Part shown: positions 9,094 through 19,988 of the stretch, one piece after another
How positions within the stretch are numbered: the stretch's first letter is position 1
How the letters are laid out: each line of letters starts with the position of its first letter
Assembly: GCA_028386065.3 (NCBI GenBank)
Contig: JAKUCV010000331.1
Coordinates: forward strand, 2,188 to 66,187
Source of the DNA: Turnera subulata
Taxonomy: Eukaryota; Streptophyta; Magnoliopsida; Malpighiales; Passifloraceae
Direction of reading: 5' to 3'
Length of the DNA stretch: 64,000 nucleotides
Program-made: the position numbers and the translations under genes
The notes under the pieces: generated by a model
Databases searched by the model: none
What the model was told of the DNA's origin: nothing
What the model saw: only the letters and a program-made list of their open reading frames with translations

Positions 9094-10350
9094 ATGGCTG
9101 GGGGTAGGAAAAGCTCTAAAGGCAAAGATCCTATCCAAGAACACCCCACCAGAAGGAGGAGCTCATCTAGCTCTGGCAACCAATACCCTGTGGAAGGAAC
9201 TCATATCTGGTTCACTTCCCGTTCACAGCTAAATCGATTCAACACCCTCTTTGCCAAAAGACTCATTGCTCCTCCTAGATATCTACCTACTGCATATCCA
9301 CAAGAAAAGCACTACACAAACCTACCCAGACTTCTTCAACAATCACACCTGTGGGAGTTTGTGACCAGGAGCAGACATGAGTACAATGCCGACTTCATCT
9401 GGGCATTCTACTCGACATTAACTCGGGAAGGAGAGGTTCTATCTGTTCAACTCAATGGAAAGGTCATCCAACTCACCTTGGAGCAATTCGGGGCCATCGT
9501 CAAATTGCCCGTCCAAGGCCACGATATATCCGACTATGGGGGAGATCATTTTCTTACTCAGTATGAGATTCCTCTTCTTGCAGAGCTTGGCATCACAGAA
9601 GTGAAGAGGAATCGTTCCGGCCGTCCCACCATTCATTCTATTAATCCGGAATATCGCGTGCTGTTCTATCTTGTCACCCGTGTGATCAAACCGCGAGCCG
9701 GGAGTCACACCATCATGACCATTGAAGACGAGAAGATTCTTCACGCCATTCTTCACGAAGCACCCATCAATTGGGGACGACTCGTCTTTATGCACATGGC
9801 GGAACAAGCAAACACCGACCATCCATTGCCCTATGCGTTTCTGGTCACCGATATTCTGCTTAGCGCAGGTTTTAATCCGTTGGAAGATACCCTCACCACG
9901 GCAGCCAAGTCTTGGGCAATATCCGATACCACATTCAGAACCGGACAAGCTGCTGAGGGAGCTCAACCGCCTCACCAACCAGCAGAGCAACAAGCCGAAG
10001 CATCTCAAGCAGGCTCTATCCTTGCTCTTCCTGCACCTGCTCCTCGACCTCCTGGCGCTACTCTCGACTCAATTGCGGCCACTCTACGCAGCTTGGGAAG
10101 GTCAATTGAAAGAATCGACATAGAAGTACAAAGGCAAGGACATGACCTGCGTGCTTATTTTGATCACATCAACTACAATCCTCCACCATACTACCAAGGT
10201 TACGATTTTGGTGGTAATGAGGATAATAATGATGATGAGGAGGATGAGGACTATGCTCCCATGGAAGTTGAGCAAGAAGAAGGTGATGAAGAAGATGAAG
10301 AACATGAAGATAATAATGATGATGATGATGACATTAGTCCATCCTTTTAG
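9094..10350 (+). CDS. Env-position ORF, plant-transposon/ATHILA-ORF-like protein (418 aa)
   Basis: Function unknown. A basic, serine-rich start (about residues 1-27) precedes a globular region (about 30-290) that resembles plant retroelement extra ORFs of the ATHILA ORF-1 / putative plant transposon protein kind: a conserved WEFVTRSRHEYNADFIWAFY block, a beta-rich NGKVIQLTLEQFGAIVKLP block, then a helical part. A Q/P/A-rich linker follows (about 287-325), then a short conserved helix and a very acidic tail (about 375-418, nearly all D/E/N). No signal peptide or transmembrane segment is seen, so an envelope role is not supported. It has its own upstream TATA box and palindrome array. The frame is fully open, unlike most coding regions here. 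Confidence 0.75.
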   Translation: MAGGRKSSKGKDPIQEHPTRRRSSSSSGNQYPVEGTHIWFTSRSQLNRFNTLFAKRLIAPPRYLPTAYPQEKHYTNLPRLLQQSHLWEFVTRSRHEYNADFIWAFYSTLTREGEVLSVQLNGKVIQLTLEQFGAIVKLPVQGHDISDYGGDHFLTQYEIPLLAELGITEVKRNRSGRPTIHSINPEYRVLFYLVTRVIKPRAGSHTIMTIEDEKILHAILHEAPINWGRLVFMHMAEQANTDHPLPYAFLVTDILLSAGFNPLEDTLTTAAKSWAISDTTFRTGQAAEGAQPPHQPAEQQAEASQAGSILALPAPAPRPPGATLDSIAATLRSLGRSIERIDIEVQRQGHDLRAYFDHINYNPPPYYQGYDFGGNEDNNDDEEDEDYAPMEVEQEEGDEEDEEHEDNNDDDDDISPSF

Positions 10351-10585
10351 GATTTTTTTTGCTTTGTTTAAATTTATGTCTTTCGTGTTTAAGTATCTTT
10401 TGAATTGAATCAAATGCTTCTTATTGTTGTTTCTTTTTGCTAATGACAAAAGGGGGAAAATAATCAAGTAAGTATATGCACCAAGTTAGGGGGAATCATA
10501 GAATGAATAATTGAAAAACAGGGGGAATTCATCCTCTTAAGAACTCATAAAACTTGGCATATACTAACATGAGTTTGTCATTATC

Positions 10586-10599
10586 AAAAAGGGGGAAAT
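10586..10599 (+). other. Polypurine tract
   Basis: AAAAAGGGGGAAAT directly precedes the 3' LTR start at 10600. Related AGGGGGAAT-type tracts lie just upstream (near 10450, 10490 and 10520). Confidence 0.85.
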
Positions 10600-12029
10600 T
10601 GTTAGGACTAATGCTTCCATGTTTCATTTCAGGGTTTTGATAATGACAAACTAACCAAAGCTCCATTCATGAATTCATTCCTTGAAGAAAGCAAAAAAGA
10701 CATCAATCAATCAAGCACAAATCTAAGACAAAGGAGTACAAGATTTGAAGCAACAAGGATGAAGATATATAGAGAGTTCATCTATAGGAAATCCTTGTAA
10801 ATGGTAACTCAAGTATTCCAAGTTAATGCTCAAACCAAAAATCATTTTCCTCATGCATTTCATAAATCATGTAAGTCATAAAACTAGTTTTTGAGTCCTA
10901 AACATCGATGTTCTGAGAACAACATCGATGTTGCATCAAGTCGATTTTAAAATCTTTTTGGCAGTAGCAAGAAAACATCGATGTTGGATTATAAAACATC
11001 GATGTTCTTGTGACCGTTGGTCACAACATCGATGTTTACAATCCAACATCGATGTTCATAAAAACTTGTCTTTGAAATAAAATTTTGCCGAAGCCAAAAA
11101 ACATCGATGTTGGCCAATTAAACATCGATGTTGCACAAAACATCGATGTTTCATTTTCCAACATCGATGTTCTGGCAAAGACCCTTTTTCATCATATTTT
11201 TGCGAAGCCAAAAAACATCGATGTTGTAATGAAGAACATCGATGTTGTGTATGAAAACATCGATGTTCTAAAATGCAACATCGATGTTTTACTAGCCGTT
11301 GGCTCAATTATTTAAATGCAACGGCTAAACATCGAAATGTTCTTGGTCAAAACATCGATGTTGTGTCGTTATGGGCAGAAACCTTTTTCAGACAAACATG
11401 CTAAACTTCCATAAAGGTTTCAGAAATTGTTCCCAATGATCATATGCATCTTTTAGACTATAAATAGAGGCCTTAAACCTCATTTTCAGGTTGATCAACT
11501 CATATATACATTCAAGCATTCTTTGAAAATCATTCAACAAATTTTGAGCTATAACTTGTGAGAATTCTGAGTTGTTCAATAGAGCTTTCTTTTGTACTCA
11601 TATCCACTCTATTAGAGAGTTTTGCTTGAGAGATTGTAAGTGTTATTCATACACCACAAGGGAGGATTGTTCCCTTGAGAGAGGTCTTAAGGTGTGGTAT
11701 CCTTAAGCAAGAGAGTAGGATTCTTGTGATTAGAAATCCTAGAAAGTCTTGAAGTGAGGTATCTTCAAGCAAGTGTATTGAGGTTCATGTGACTTGAACT
11801 CTCAGGTTGTAAAACGGTTTGTTAAGCACCCGGAAGCTTAACACTAGATAGTAAACTCTTCAAGTGAGCCTTGAAGGACTGGATTAGCCACAAGTTTGTT
11901 GTGTGTGAACCAGTATAAAAATCTTTGTGTCCTTCTATTTTTCAATTCCGCACTTCATCTCCTGCAAAGTTTTTAATTTTCGGTCATAAGCTATTCACCC
12001 CCCTCTATCTTAAGTCTATTGTTCTAACA
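10600..12029 (+). mobile_element. 3' LTR of SIRE-type element
   Basis: The 1430-bp LTR starts TGTTAGGACTAATG and ends GTTCTAACA, followed by the target duplication ATGGG. It carries dodecamers starting at 10901, 10921, 10974, 10995, 11025, 11045, 11100, 11121, 11139, 11160, 11214, 11235, 11256, 11277 and 11351. A sixteenth at 11328-11341 is broken by a 2-bp insertion. TATA box 11459-11466. Confidence 0.93.
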
Positions 12030-13364
12030 ATGGGGAGGGTTAAGGGATAATGGTGAAAGAAGACAATGGGGATGATGCATTCCAAGGGGTGAACAAGAAG
12101 GGCAAGTGAGAGTCAGCCTGAGACCATATAACAAATTGCTGAGTATAGATTGATGACCAAGAATTGGGAGAGGCGGTGTATTTACTCTTTAGAGTCTAGA
12201 AGTTGAGTCGGGTCAAAAGGGGCGATATTTGAATTCTTTATCCAACAATCAACAGTGTCATTATTTGATTTTTACACAAGGAATAAAACTCTGACTTCCT
12301 TATCTTCTGTGTGTATGGGGAAAAGTGTGTATGACTTTATGATATTCCATTGGATCAATCTAGGGGACCACAAAATGAACTACGGAGGCTTGATTCTGTG
12401 GATGTAATCTCAAACACCTACCTTGACCTACTTCCCAAACACTTGTTAACACAGACCTTCGAACACATACCCGATTTAACCTTTAAACACGTATCCAACC
12501 CATCCTCCATTTCGTCCCCATCATACCCACTATGAACACTTGTCTAGAAAAGTTGTTTCACGAAAGTAAACCTGGTTTCTAAAAGTGATGCAAACGAGGG
12601 TGCACCAAGCGTAAGAAGAGGAGATAATGACAAATTAACTAAGCTTCAAAGATCAATTACCAGGGGGTCCTCAAGACAGTTCAAAGAACACATGCTGCAA
12701 AATATATATGCTCAAAACTGTCACTTCTCTTGAAGAGAAAAAAGAAAGAGAAGAAAAAGGAAAAGAGGAAAAAGTGGAAAAATAAGGAAAGAGAAGTGAG
12801 CTTAGTTCTTGAATGTTGATTCATCACCCGTTCCATGGAATTGGGAAGAAGAAATCATAATGAAGAAGACAAGTGTTCCTCTGCTAAACACCATTCTACC
12901 AAACACCCACTACCCTCAGCCTTCCACAAAATACCACCTTCTTAAACCCGACACACATCCACAAATACGTAGGTAATTCGGCAACGGGCTCGGTCTACTT
13001 GGTTCCCAGATTGATTCAATGGAAAGATTAGGGTCAACACTAGAGAGGCATGTCACATTATTGATTGTATTCGGGTCTCCTTTGTATTGTTAAGGCCTCT
13101 CTTTTCAAATTGTAACTCATGAAGTCATAATTATCAATCGAGTCCGCCTCCCTCAAGAAGAGTCAATATGAATTCAATCGTCAATGGTCATACTTGTTCA
13201 GTAGTCTCTTAGACATATAATTCCTGGTCTCCCTCAATGAAGTCGATGGTATACCTCTACAATGGTCATTCGAATATTCCCAGCCTAAAAATTTTATGCC
13301 TATGGTTGCTATTCCCATAAAAAAGGGAGAGAGAAAAAGAAAAGAAAAAAGAAAGAAAAAGTCC

Positions 13365-13459
13365 GCTAGGTTGAAAACCCGAAAGGGCGGCCTAGGCAAA
13401 AGTTAGGACAGGCCTGCTAGGTTGAAAACCCGCATGGGCGGCCTAGGAAAAAGTTATGG
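13365..13459 (+). repeat. 51-bp direct duplication
   Basis: Two adjacent copies of GCTAGGTTGAAAACCCG followed by GGGCGGCCTAGG and AAAAGTTA, starting at 13365 and 13416. Confidence 0.85.
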
Positions 13460-14189
13460 CTAAGGGAGAAGTGGGAGTAGTAGCCAATGACAAGGGGCAT
13501 CTGCGTGGTAGACGGCATCGCCTTAAAGACAATTCCTCTCATTAGAGACAAAACTACTTGGGTAGCCATACACGATCATTTGGGCATGTTGCCCCATCCA
13601 TTCTTCAGTAGGGTATCCATTCATCCATTGATTTTGCTTTTCAAGATTGTTTATCAAACCTTTCAACAAGGAATGCTCACCTCTGGGGTCTCAGTTAAAA
13701 TTTGAAGTGAATGGGGTCATAGTCATTGGGAATTTTTTTCTTTGATGCTTTGGATTTTTGATTGGATAACTTGCTTTTTTCTCAAGTTGCTTAACTTTCA
13801 CCTTAGCTCGAATGGTTTTCAATGCTCATGCATCATACTAGGGGCATTCACATTCTAATGCACTGTGTCTAGATAGAAAGCACACACATCCAAATATCCA
13901 TGTAGAAGTAGACGACACTTGCATCCAAGGGGAAAGGGGAGGTAGAAAGAGAAGAGAGAAGAGGAAAAGGGGAAACAAGTCATAAGCGCTTGCATCCAAA
14001 AAACGAACATGTAGAAGCTAGGGGCACCCTCATGCATTAAAAAATGAACACATTGTAGATATACACATGCATCACTTATATCTAGAAAATGGATTCCATG
14101 AGAAGGTAGACTTGGTTAAGGACAAATGATAAATGAAAGAGACAACACCATGAATCCATCACTCGATGTAGACTTACATTTCTTAGGGT

Positions 14190-14765
14190 TGTTAGTTGAA
14201 GGGGCATGGCATGAACAAATCTTATAGATAATGGGAACTGTAGACAAGGGGCATGTCATACCTTATTTGTCTGACTCTTCAATTTGACATCACGCAATAG
14301 AGGCACGTCTACCTTGAGGTTAAACCTACATCTTAACATTAAGGGCACGATGGACCCGAAATCTAGGTTAATGAGGTTACAAGGGGCATGCTACCTCATC
14401 CTTGCAGTTAAATTTTCGGGGCATGCTACCCCATATTTTGAGTCAAGCTTCCCAGGGCATGCTACCCCCACAGAGCTTTGAGATTTTCTTGGGGCATGCT
14501 AAGCCGTGAGGTTTGAACCAATTGTTGGGGCATGTTATCTCACTCTGATCGATTAACTCCCAGGGGCACGACGGGCCTATTTATCTGACTATGACCAAGT
14601 AGATCACCTGTTTGGCTGTGGGTTGGGACACCCGGGATGACTGTGGGCTAGGCGCATGCTAGACACCAACTAGATGATGCTGGGGGCATCATACCTCACC
14701 TTGGGAAAATCAAACCAGAGGCATGATGTGCCTGCATTTAGGCAAGGGGCACGTCATACCCCACC
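14190..14765 (+). repeat. Array of GGGGCATGCTACCCC-type imperfect palindromes
   Basis: About 13 variants, for example near 14380, 14419, 14454, 14490, 14526, 14563, 14685 and 14745, recur roughly every 35-37 bp. The best copies read GGGGCATGCTACCCC. The same motif in reverse complement (GGGGTAGCATGCCCC) recurs at 17806-18030, beyond the LTR. Confidence 0.7.
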
Positions 14766-14979
14766 TCCATCAAACACACTAGGGGACCCGAGAGCACGAG
14801 AGACATAAGCTATAGACAACCCATCAAACCCAGGGATACGAAACATGAGACAACCAAGGGGTATGTGATCCAGACCACACTGAACCGGTAAGACAATGAG
14901 AGAACCTGAGGTACCCAGAACTGAGCCACGAGTGAAAAGCTGACGACCCAATCCTTGCAACCTAGAGAAGAGTGAACCC

Positions 14980-15895
14980 AAAGCCGGGACCTGGTTCCCG
15001 CAAGCCGTAAGTTGAGAGAACAGATGAGACATGAGGATACCTTGAGGTGAACAAACCCAGAGAAACCATGAGATGAGGGAACCCAAAGAGAATCCAGATA
15101 TGAGGGGAACCCGATTTGAGAAATCCAAAAGCCGGAATCCAGCTCCCGAAAACTTCGAGACACAAAGCAAAAGCCGAGACTTGGCACCCGCAAACCGTGG
15201 GATGAGGGAAACCAGACATGAGAGGGACCAGGAAGAGAGCAAACCTAGAGCCGGGACCCAGTTCCCGTAAATTAGAGAATCCAAACATTGAGGGGAGTGA
15301 GACAGACCAGAGATGAGGGGAACCAGAAAACAAGAGAGGAGTGAACCAGAAGCCGGGATCCAACACCCTCAAACTATGAGATGAGAGAGATTAAAAATGA
15401 GGGAACCCAGACTTGTGAAAACCAAGAGAGAACCTAAAGCCGGGACCCAGCTCCCACAGACCATGAGATAAGGGGAACCAGAGTTGAGAGAACCTAAAGC
15501 CAGGACCCAGCTCCCGCAAACCTTGAGAGGTACATATCCAAAGCTGGGACCTAGCTCCCGCAAACCTTGAGAGAGACATGCCCAGAAGTCGGGACCTAGC
15601 TCCCGCAAACACCGAGAGACACACATCAAAAGTCGAGATCTAGCTCCCGCAAACCGAGACATGAGAAAGACCAAACATAAGTAAAACCAGAGTTGACACA
15701 TACCAAAAGCCGGGACGTGGCTCCCGCAAACTTTGAGATACAAACCAAAGCCGGGACCGAGCTCCCGCAAACCTTGAGATACATACCTAATGCCGAGACG
15801 TGGCTCCTGCAAACCTTGGGACAAATATCCTAAATCCGGGATATGGCTCCTACAAAACAGATATCTCAAAGCCGGGACTTGGCTCCCGAAAACCT
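14980..15895 (+). repeat. Array of CGGGACCTAGCTCCCG-type units
   Basis: About 15 units of the form AGCCGGGACC.AGCTCCCGCAAACCTTGAGA recur every 40-80 bp, most regular at 15498-15890. The core CGGGACCTAGCTCCCG is a near palindrome. Long apparent ORFs on both strands come from the repeat. The related minus-strand region 63080-63990 carries the reverse complement. Confidence 0.75.
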
Positions 15896-15944
15896 AGAGA
15901 AGCACTTAGTTCTCGAGGAAGGACGATAAAATTCCTAGTTAGAA

Positions 15945-16080
15945 AAGATGAGATGATTCTTTGCTGACGACCCGATAGATGAGATGATTCTATCACAAAC
16001 CTTGGGATTAGATGATTCCAGAAACCCCGGGAAGAGATGATTCTCAGTAATTAACAACCTTCAGGATGAGAAGATTTCTG
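15945..16080 (+). repeat. Short array of GATGAGATGATTC units
   Basis: Five or so units related to GATGAGATGATTC (near 15945, 15976, 16007, 16030 and 16055). The reverse complement is expanded at 62500-63050, and a related AATGAGATGATTT motif recurs three times in each Tat-like LTR. Confidence 0.6.
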
Positions 16081-16185
16081 GAGTGGAGCACGGGGTGCTT
16101 CAACCATCGACACACACCACACACATCAAATTTGGTTGTTCCTTTTTGTTGCGTTGTTTCGTACTTAGTTTCTAAGGACTCAACA

Positions 16186-16197
16186 ACGAGGGGCATC
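16186..16197 (+). other. Polypurine tract
   Basis: ACGAGGGGCATC immediately before the LTR start at 16198. The minus-strand element at 62370 has the same tract in reverse complement, confirming its identity. Confidence 0.75.
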
Positions 16198-17793
16198 TGT
16201 GAACATCCAAATTTGACCGATGAATATTCCTCTAATTTAGATTTTAGGTAGGCTCAAACCATAAGAATAATGAGATGATTTTGTCTTTGGCTAAGGCACA
16301 CTTAGAATTTATTTTAGTGGAATACATATTTAATGAATTGGGATTTATATGTTTGAACCTTAGGATTAATGAGATGATTTAATCTTAGGATAAAAATATA
16401 CTAAAGTCCAGTTCATTGAAATATTATGCTATTTTATTTATTTGGGCTTTCTTGTTTATTTTAACCCAATTATAATGAGATGATTTATCTTTTGGGTTAA
16501 GGATGAATTTGGGGGCCTAAGTTAGTAAAATATGAACATTTCATAGTTTAGTAGCCCATAAACACACTACTTGCAGACTAATTTTAGCTCTGATTTTCGT
16601 GGAAAATCAGAGTTAAATCATCCCTTAATGGTAAATGTGTTTTTGGTATGATCTGGGCACAAAATGGGGACTTAATGTGTAATCAATCAATTAGGAGAAG
16701 ATTGGGGGGAGTACTAATCAAGAAAGTAGGTGATTCTGGATTGATTGGAGGTTAGTTACGCAGTGGAATCAAATCAGGGAGGGATTAAGGGAAACAGGGA
16801 GCAAAAAAAGGAAGGAACGGGGAAACGCGAGGGTGCCGGGCGGCCCTGGCGGTCATGGAGCCCATGACCGCCAGCCATGGCGGCCATCCAGCCCATGACC
16901 CCCGGCCCTGGCGGTCTTGGCGCCCAGAAATGCCAGATTTCCCCGATTTTCTCCCTTAATTTGATTCTGCACGGTTTTGGCCCGGATTTTTGGCTGAGAC
17001 CATGGTCAATAAGCAGGTCCAAGCCCCTATACATGCCAGAGCACTATAAATAGGACCCCCCACTCACATTTCAGGGGATCAATCGCTCGTTTACACACAC
17101 AACCCATAAGCTTTATTTGCTTGGAGAAATACTACTTCTCCAAGCCTAGAAAACTCTCTATAGGCAGAAACTCTGGAGGAATTTTGTGGATATCATCATC
17201 AAGGGAGAAGAAAGGGTAGACCAAGAGGAGATCAACAATTAAGCTAAGGAGTAGGAAGAAGGTAGGTGCATAATCCAACCCAAACCAAGGAGCTAGAGGA
17301 GGGCTACAAGAGGTAACACTAAACCCTTGTGTGTTTGTCATTTGTTGAGTATTTGTTGATGATATTGATGATTTAAGTGCTGTGATGCCATGATTAAAAA
17401 CTACATGGGCTTTGAACTTGGTCGCCGGGGTACGTAGGTGGTCTCTAGTGGTGGAGACTCAAGCCCAATTATTTATTTTTCCCTTTTGTTTCAATTTCAC
17501 TTTAACATTTCTGTATGACATGTTTCCACACTGTTCACACACCTGCACAAAGCATACATGTATTCTTCAATTGCACAAAGTTTCGCCCCAACACGGATGG
17601 GTGACGAACTCCTGAATCTCATGTCTTTGGTTCGCTATGATTAGTTGCCTAAAGGAGTCATTCAAAGATTTTTCTAAAATTTTGCCCTTAATAAAATTTG
17701 GGTGGCGACTCCATCGACATGGGATTGACCCGAGGAAGAAGGTGAAAAGGAATAGATGAAGAGGCCTAAGTGATTTTGGGCCGGGTCTTCACA
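16198..17793 (+). mobile_element. Tat/Ogre-like gypsy 3' LTR
   Basis: The 1596-bp LTR starts TGTGAACATCC and ends GGGTCTTCACA. Related LTRs are at 42555-58802 (interrupted), 59609-60762 and 60763-62369. AATGAGATGATTT motifs start at 16269, 16368 and 16474. A TGGCGGTCATG/CATGACCGCCA hairpin (16847-16873) and TATAAATA (17045-17052) form the likely promoter. The flanks GCATC and CAATC do not match, and a polypurine tract precedes it, so it is a 3' LTR and not a solo LTR. Confidence 0.85.
16847..17052 (+). promoter_or_regulatory. LTR promoter: GC-rich hairpin and TATA box
   Basis: Perfect 11-bp inverted arms TGGCGGTCATG (16847-16857) and CATGACCGCCA (16863-16873) have a 5-bp loop, with further GGCGGTC copies to 16920. 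TATAAATA is at 17045-17052. All four related LTRs keep one or more ATGACCGCC/GGCGGTCAT copies before their TATA box. Confidence 0.6.
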
Positions 17794-18463
17794 CAATCAA
17801 ACAATGGGGGTAGTGTGCCCCAGTAAATCGTGTGAAATGGAGGGGTAGCATGCCCTGAGTCATCGAATCATGCAAAAGGGTAACAGGCCCCTAAAAATCA
17901 CATCTGGTTTGGGCCCGCCGCACCCTTTTCTTGTAAATAAATCAAATCAAGGGGTAGCATGTCCAAAAACTTAAATTATAGGGGTAGCATGCCCCAGAAA
18001 AATCTCATTCAAAACATGGGATAGCACGCCCCTTCTTTTTTTGTCTAAAGTTTCGAGCCCGACGGACCCCATAAACACATGTATTCATTGCAAGTTCAAA
18101 TTTGATTGAACAAGTGCCTTTTAATTCAACACAAATTGCTTGTTTGATTTTTTTAGAATAGGGTTTACTCTCTCCTCTCTCTCTCTCTCCCCTTCTTTCT
18201 CTCTTTTCTCTTCTCTTTTTTTTTGTTGTTTCTCTATTCGTCGGCGGTCATCTCTCCTTGTCCTTCGGGCTTGGCGGTCTTCTTGACATAACGACCTAAT
18301 CCCGTCAGTCATCACTCCCATTCTAATTCCCCCTCGGTTTTGGACTTCTCCTAAGGCGGTTTTGAGATTTTGGTCGATCGTAAACCCCCTATAAATTGAA
18401 CCTTGGGCACCCAAAGACCCTCACAACTCTTTCACAACATATCAAAACACATCTACGACCAGG
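17794..18463 (+). other. Noncoding region with inverted GGGGTAGCATGCCCC repeats
   Basis: No PBS follows the LTR end (compare the clear site at 58805). Copies of GGGGTAGCATGCCCC-type sequence occur near 17806, 17842, 17952, 17980 and 18017, reverse complement to 14190-14765. A CT-rich tract (18165-18230) and a CTATAAATT box (about 18390) precede the ORF1-like pseudogene, so this is probably its leader. Confidence 0.5.
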
Positions 18464-19443
18464 ATGAGTGAGATTTTTCATGCAAAGGTGCTCCAATGGA
18501 TGGCAAGTATCCCTCAAGAGTGCCGTCTTGATTTTAAATCAATTGGGTTGTATGAGTTGTTCTCTCTACACCTTTTGAGGGTGGATCTAAATATAATTCG
18601 TCCTGCTGCCCTATTCTAGGATCAAGATCATCATGTCTTCCGGTTCGACTCAGGCCGTCTAGAATTATGTCCGTCCGTTGATGATTTCACTTCTTTTCTA
18701 TGTGCTAAGTATATCGCAATCTTGCCATGGTTTCTTCTACTGATCACATAAAAAAGGAAGTTAGCCAATTCCTTTCGCTAGTTGATGGGCAAATTGATTT
18801 CCTCATGAACCCCAACGATTTTCTGGATTTTGCCAAGCTAATGGACTTATACTTCTCTGGTGACCCCTTCCAAGAACATCCCCATGCATCCGATCTTTAA
18901 TGGAGAAAGAAGAAGCGCAATCCTGCACTTGCACTCGTGATGGTGAGCGAATTCTTGCTAGTGGGAACCCACGGTACATGTTCTCTAAGTATAGGCGCAT
19001 TGGTGGCTCGGTTATTCAATGGGAATAGCCTTACTCTTGTGATCTTAGGTGAATCCCTCAACTGCTTGGACAACCTTTCGAATAATCCCAAATTCCCCTA
19101 AATTGGTTCTCCTCTACTTCTTCAGGTAGTTCCTTTCCTTTTCTCACAATCACCTCTTTCCTATATCTTCAACTCCTCATTGTAATTCGCCTTCCACTGG
19201 AGTGGCTACAGGAGCATCTTCGGCTAATCGGGTTCCCGGGGAATAAACCTTATTCTTCGAGAAGCTTCAAAAATAGCGGGATTATCATTTTTTTTCCTTC
19301 CATCTGGAGATGGGTCATGTATCTCCAAATAGTCAACGTTGACCAAGTAGTTTGGTTCTATGATTAGCTGGGCATGCAAAAAGTATTTCTCTGTACTATC
19401 ACTCAGGGCTTCGTGCTCCTTTCTGGCATCGAGAGATTCACCT
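18464..19443 (+). pseudogene. Tat/Ogre ORF1-like (DUF7745-type) pseudogene
   Basis: From ATG 18464 the frame reads MSEIFHAKVLQWMASIPQEC, then IGLYELFSLHLL, an in-frame TAG, then HHVFRFDSGRLELCPSVDDF. This is the spacing and F-x-F...ELCP..DF pattern of DUF7745-type proteins encoded by ORF1 of some Tat/Ogre elements. Later frames carry SLTLVILGESLNCLD and ITQGFVLLSGIERFT pieces of the same family type. It is broken by several stops and frameshifts and cut at about 19444 by the Athila insertion. The original function is unknown. Confidence 0.5.
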
Positions 19444-19444
19444 A

Positions 19445-19988
19445 AAAGAGAAGGAGAAAGGAAGAACATGCATCAAACTGGACCCCTCGATCAATACCCA
19501 TAACCTACAGAACTTTGGAACAAAGGGTTCAAGGGGAAAACAAGATTCTGCAGTCTTTTCTGGGTAGAAATCGTGTTGTCCCTAACCTCCAGCTTGGTTC
19601 CAAACATTATTCTACCCTTAATTCCTTTTGATTTTGTAACCTTGATTATGAACTAAACAACCCCTCTTAGGTTGAAGGGGTGAAGCATGTCTTTGTTCTT
19701 AGTGCGATAAATTGCTCTTCCTATGTTCTTAACCGTTTTTTCTTGTTTGGTTGTTGCAAACTTGCTCCATGTTTGAGTCTTGATCAAACCCATTCATGAT
19801 TATAGGTAGCTAGGTGAAGGACCGAAAGGAGAAACCATAGTTGCTGGAACAACAACAACCAACCCTTAGCTCTTAGTTTCGAGAGAAATTAGGAACTAAT
19901 TGAGGAATTAGCCCCAACACCAATTCTTAATCCCCTTAGTTTGACCGATGCGAAAGCATTAGGATGAGTGAGAACCTTGGGAGGAACC
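19445..19988 (+). mobile_element. Athila 5' LTR, left fragment
   Basis: Near-identical to 39112-39658 of the 3' LTR (shared start AAAAGAGAA.GAGAAAGGAAGAACA). It ends at GGGAGGAACC, where the copia is inserted; the LTR resumes at 27864. Confidence 0.9.

Larger units (their letters stand above)
4003..12029 (+). mobile_element. Complete non-autonomous SIRE-type copia retrotransposon
   Basis: The 8027-bp element has near-identical LTRs (4003-5429 and 10600-12029), an initiator-Met-type PBS, a gag ORF, a second ORF in the env position, a polypurine tract and a perfect 5-bp target duplication ATGGG (3998-4002, 12030-12034). Protease, integrase, reverse transcriptase and RNase H are absent. Gag stops about where protease would begin, and the pol place holds a LINE-like fragment and a palindrome array. 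Both main ORFs are open and the LTRs differ by few substitutions, so insertion is fairly recent. Mobility must have depended on an autonomous relative. The SIRE/Maximus assignment rests on gag sequence style and the extra 3' ORF. Confidence 0.9.
12030..16197 (+). mobile_element. Tat/Ogre-like gypsy 3' noncoding region, right part
   Basis: About 4.2 kb with no convincing gene. It continues 2843-4002 across the SIRE-type insertion. It holds purine-rich tracts (about 12730-12795 and 13315-13362), a 51-bp duplication, and three successive families of degenerate short repeats (separate entries), and ends in a polypurine tract. Such long repeat-filled regions between coding part and 3' LTR are characteristic of Tat/Ogre elements. 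Confidence 0.6.

Noticed and set aside
14754..15869. Several 65-176-aa ORFs in all frames
   Set aside because: By-products of a degenerate tandem repeat; the same in the reverse complement at 63036-63789.
16198..17793. Solo LTR
   Set aside because: Flanking pentamers GCATC and CAATC differ, and a polypurine tract precedes it.
19224..19469. 81-aa minus-strand ORF
   Set aside because: Antisense of the ORF1-type relic; crosses the Athila boundary.
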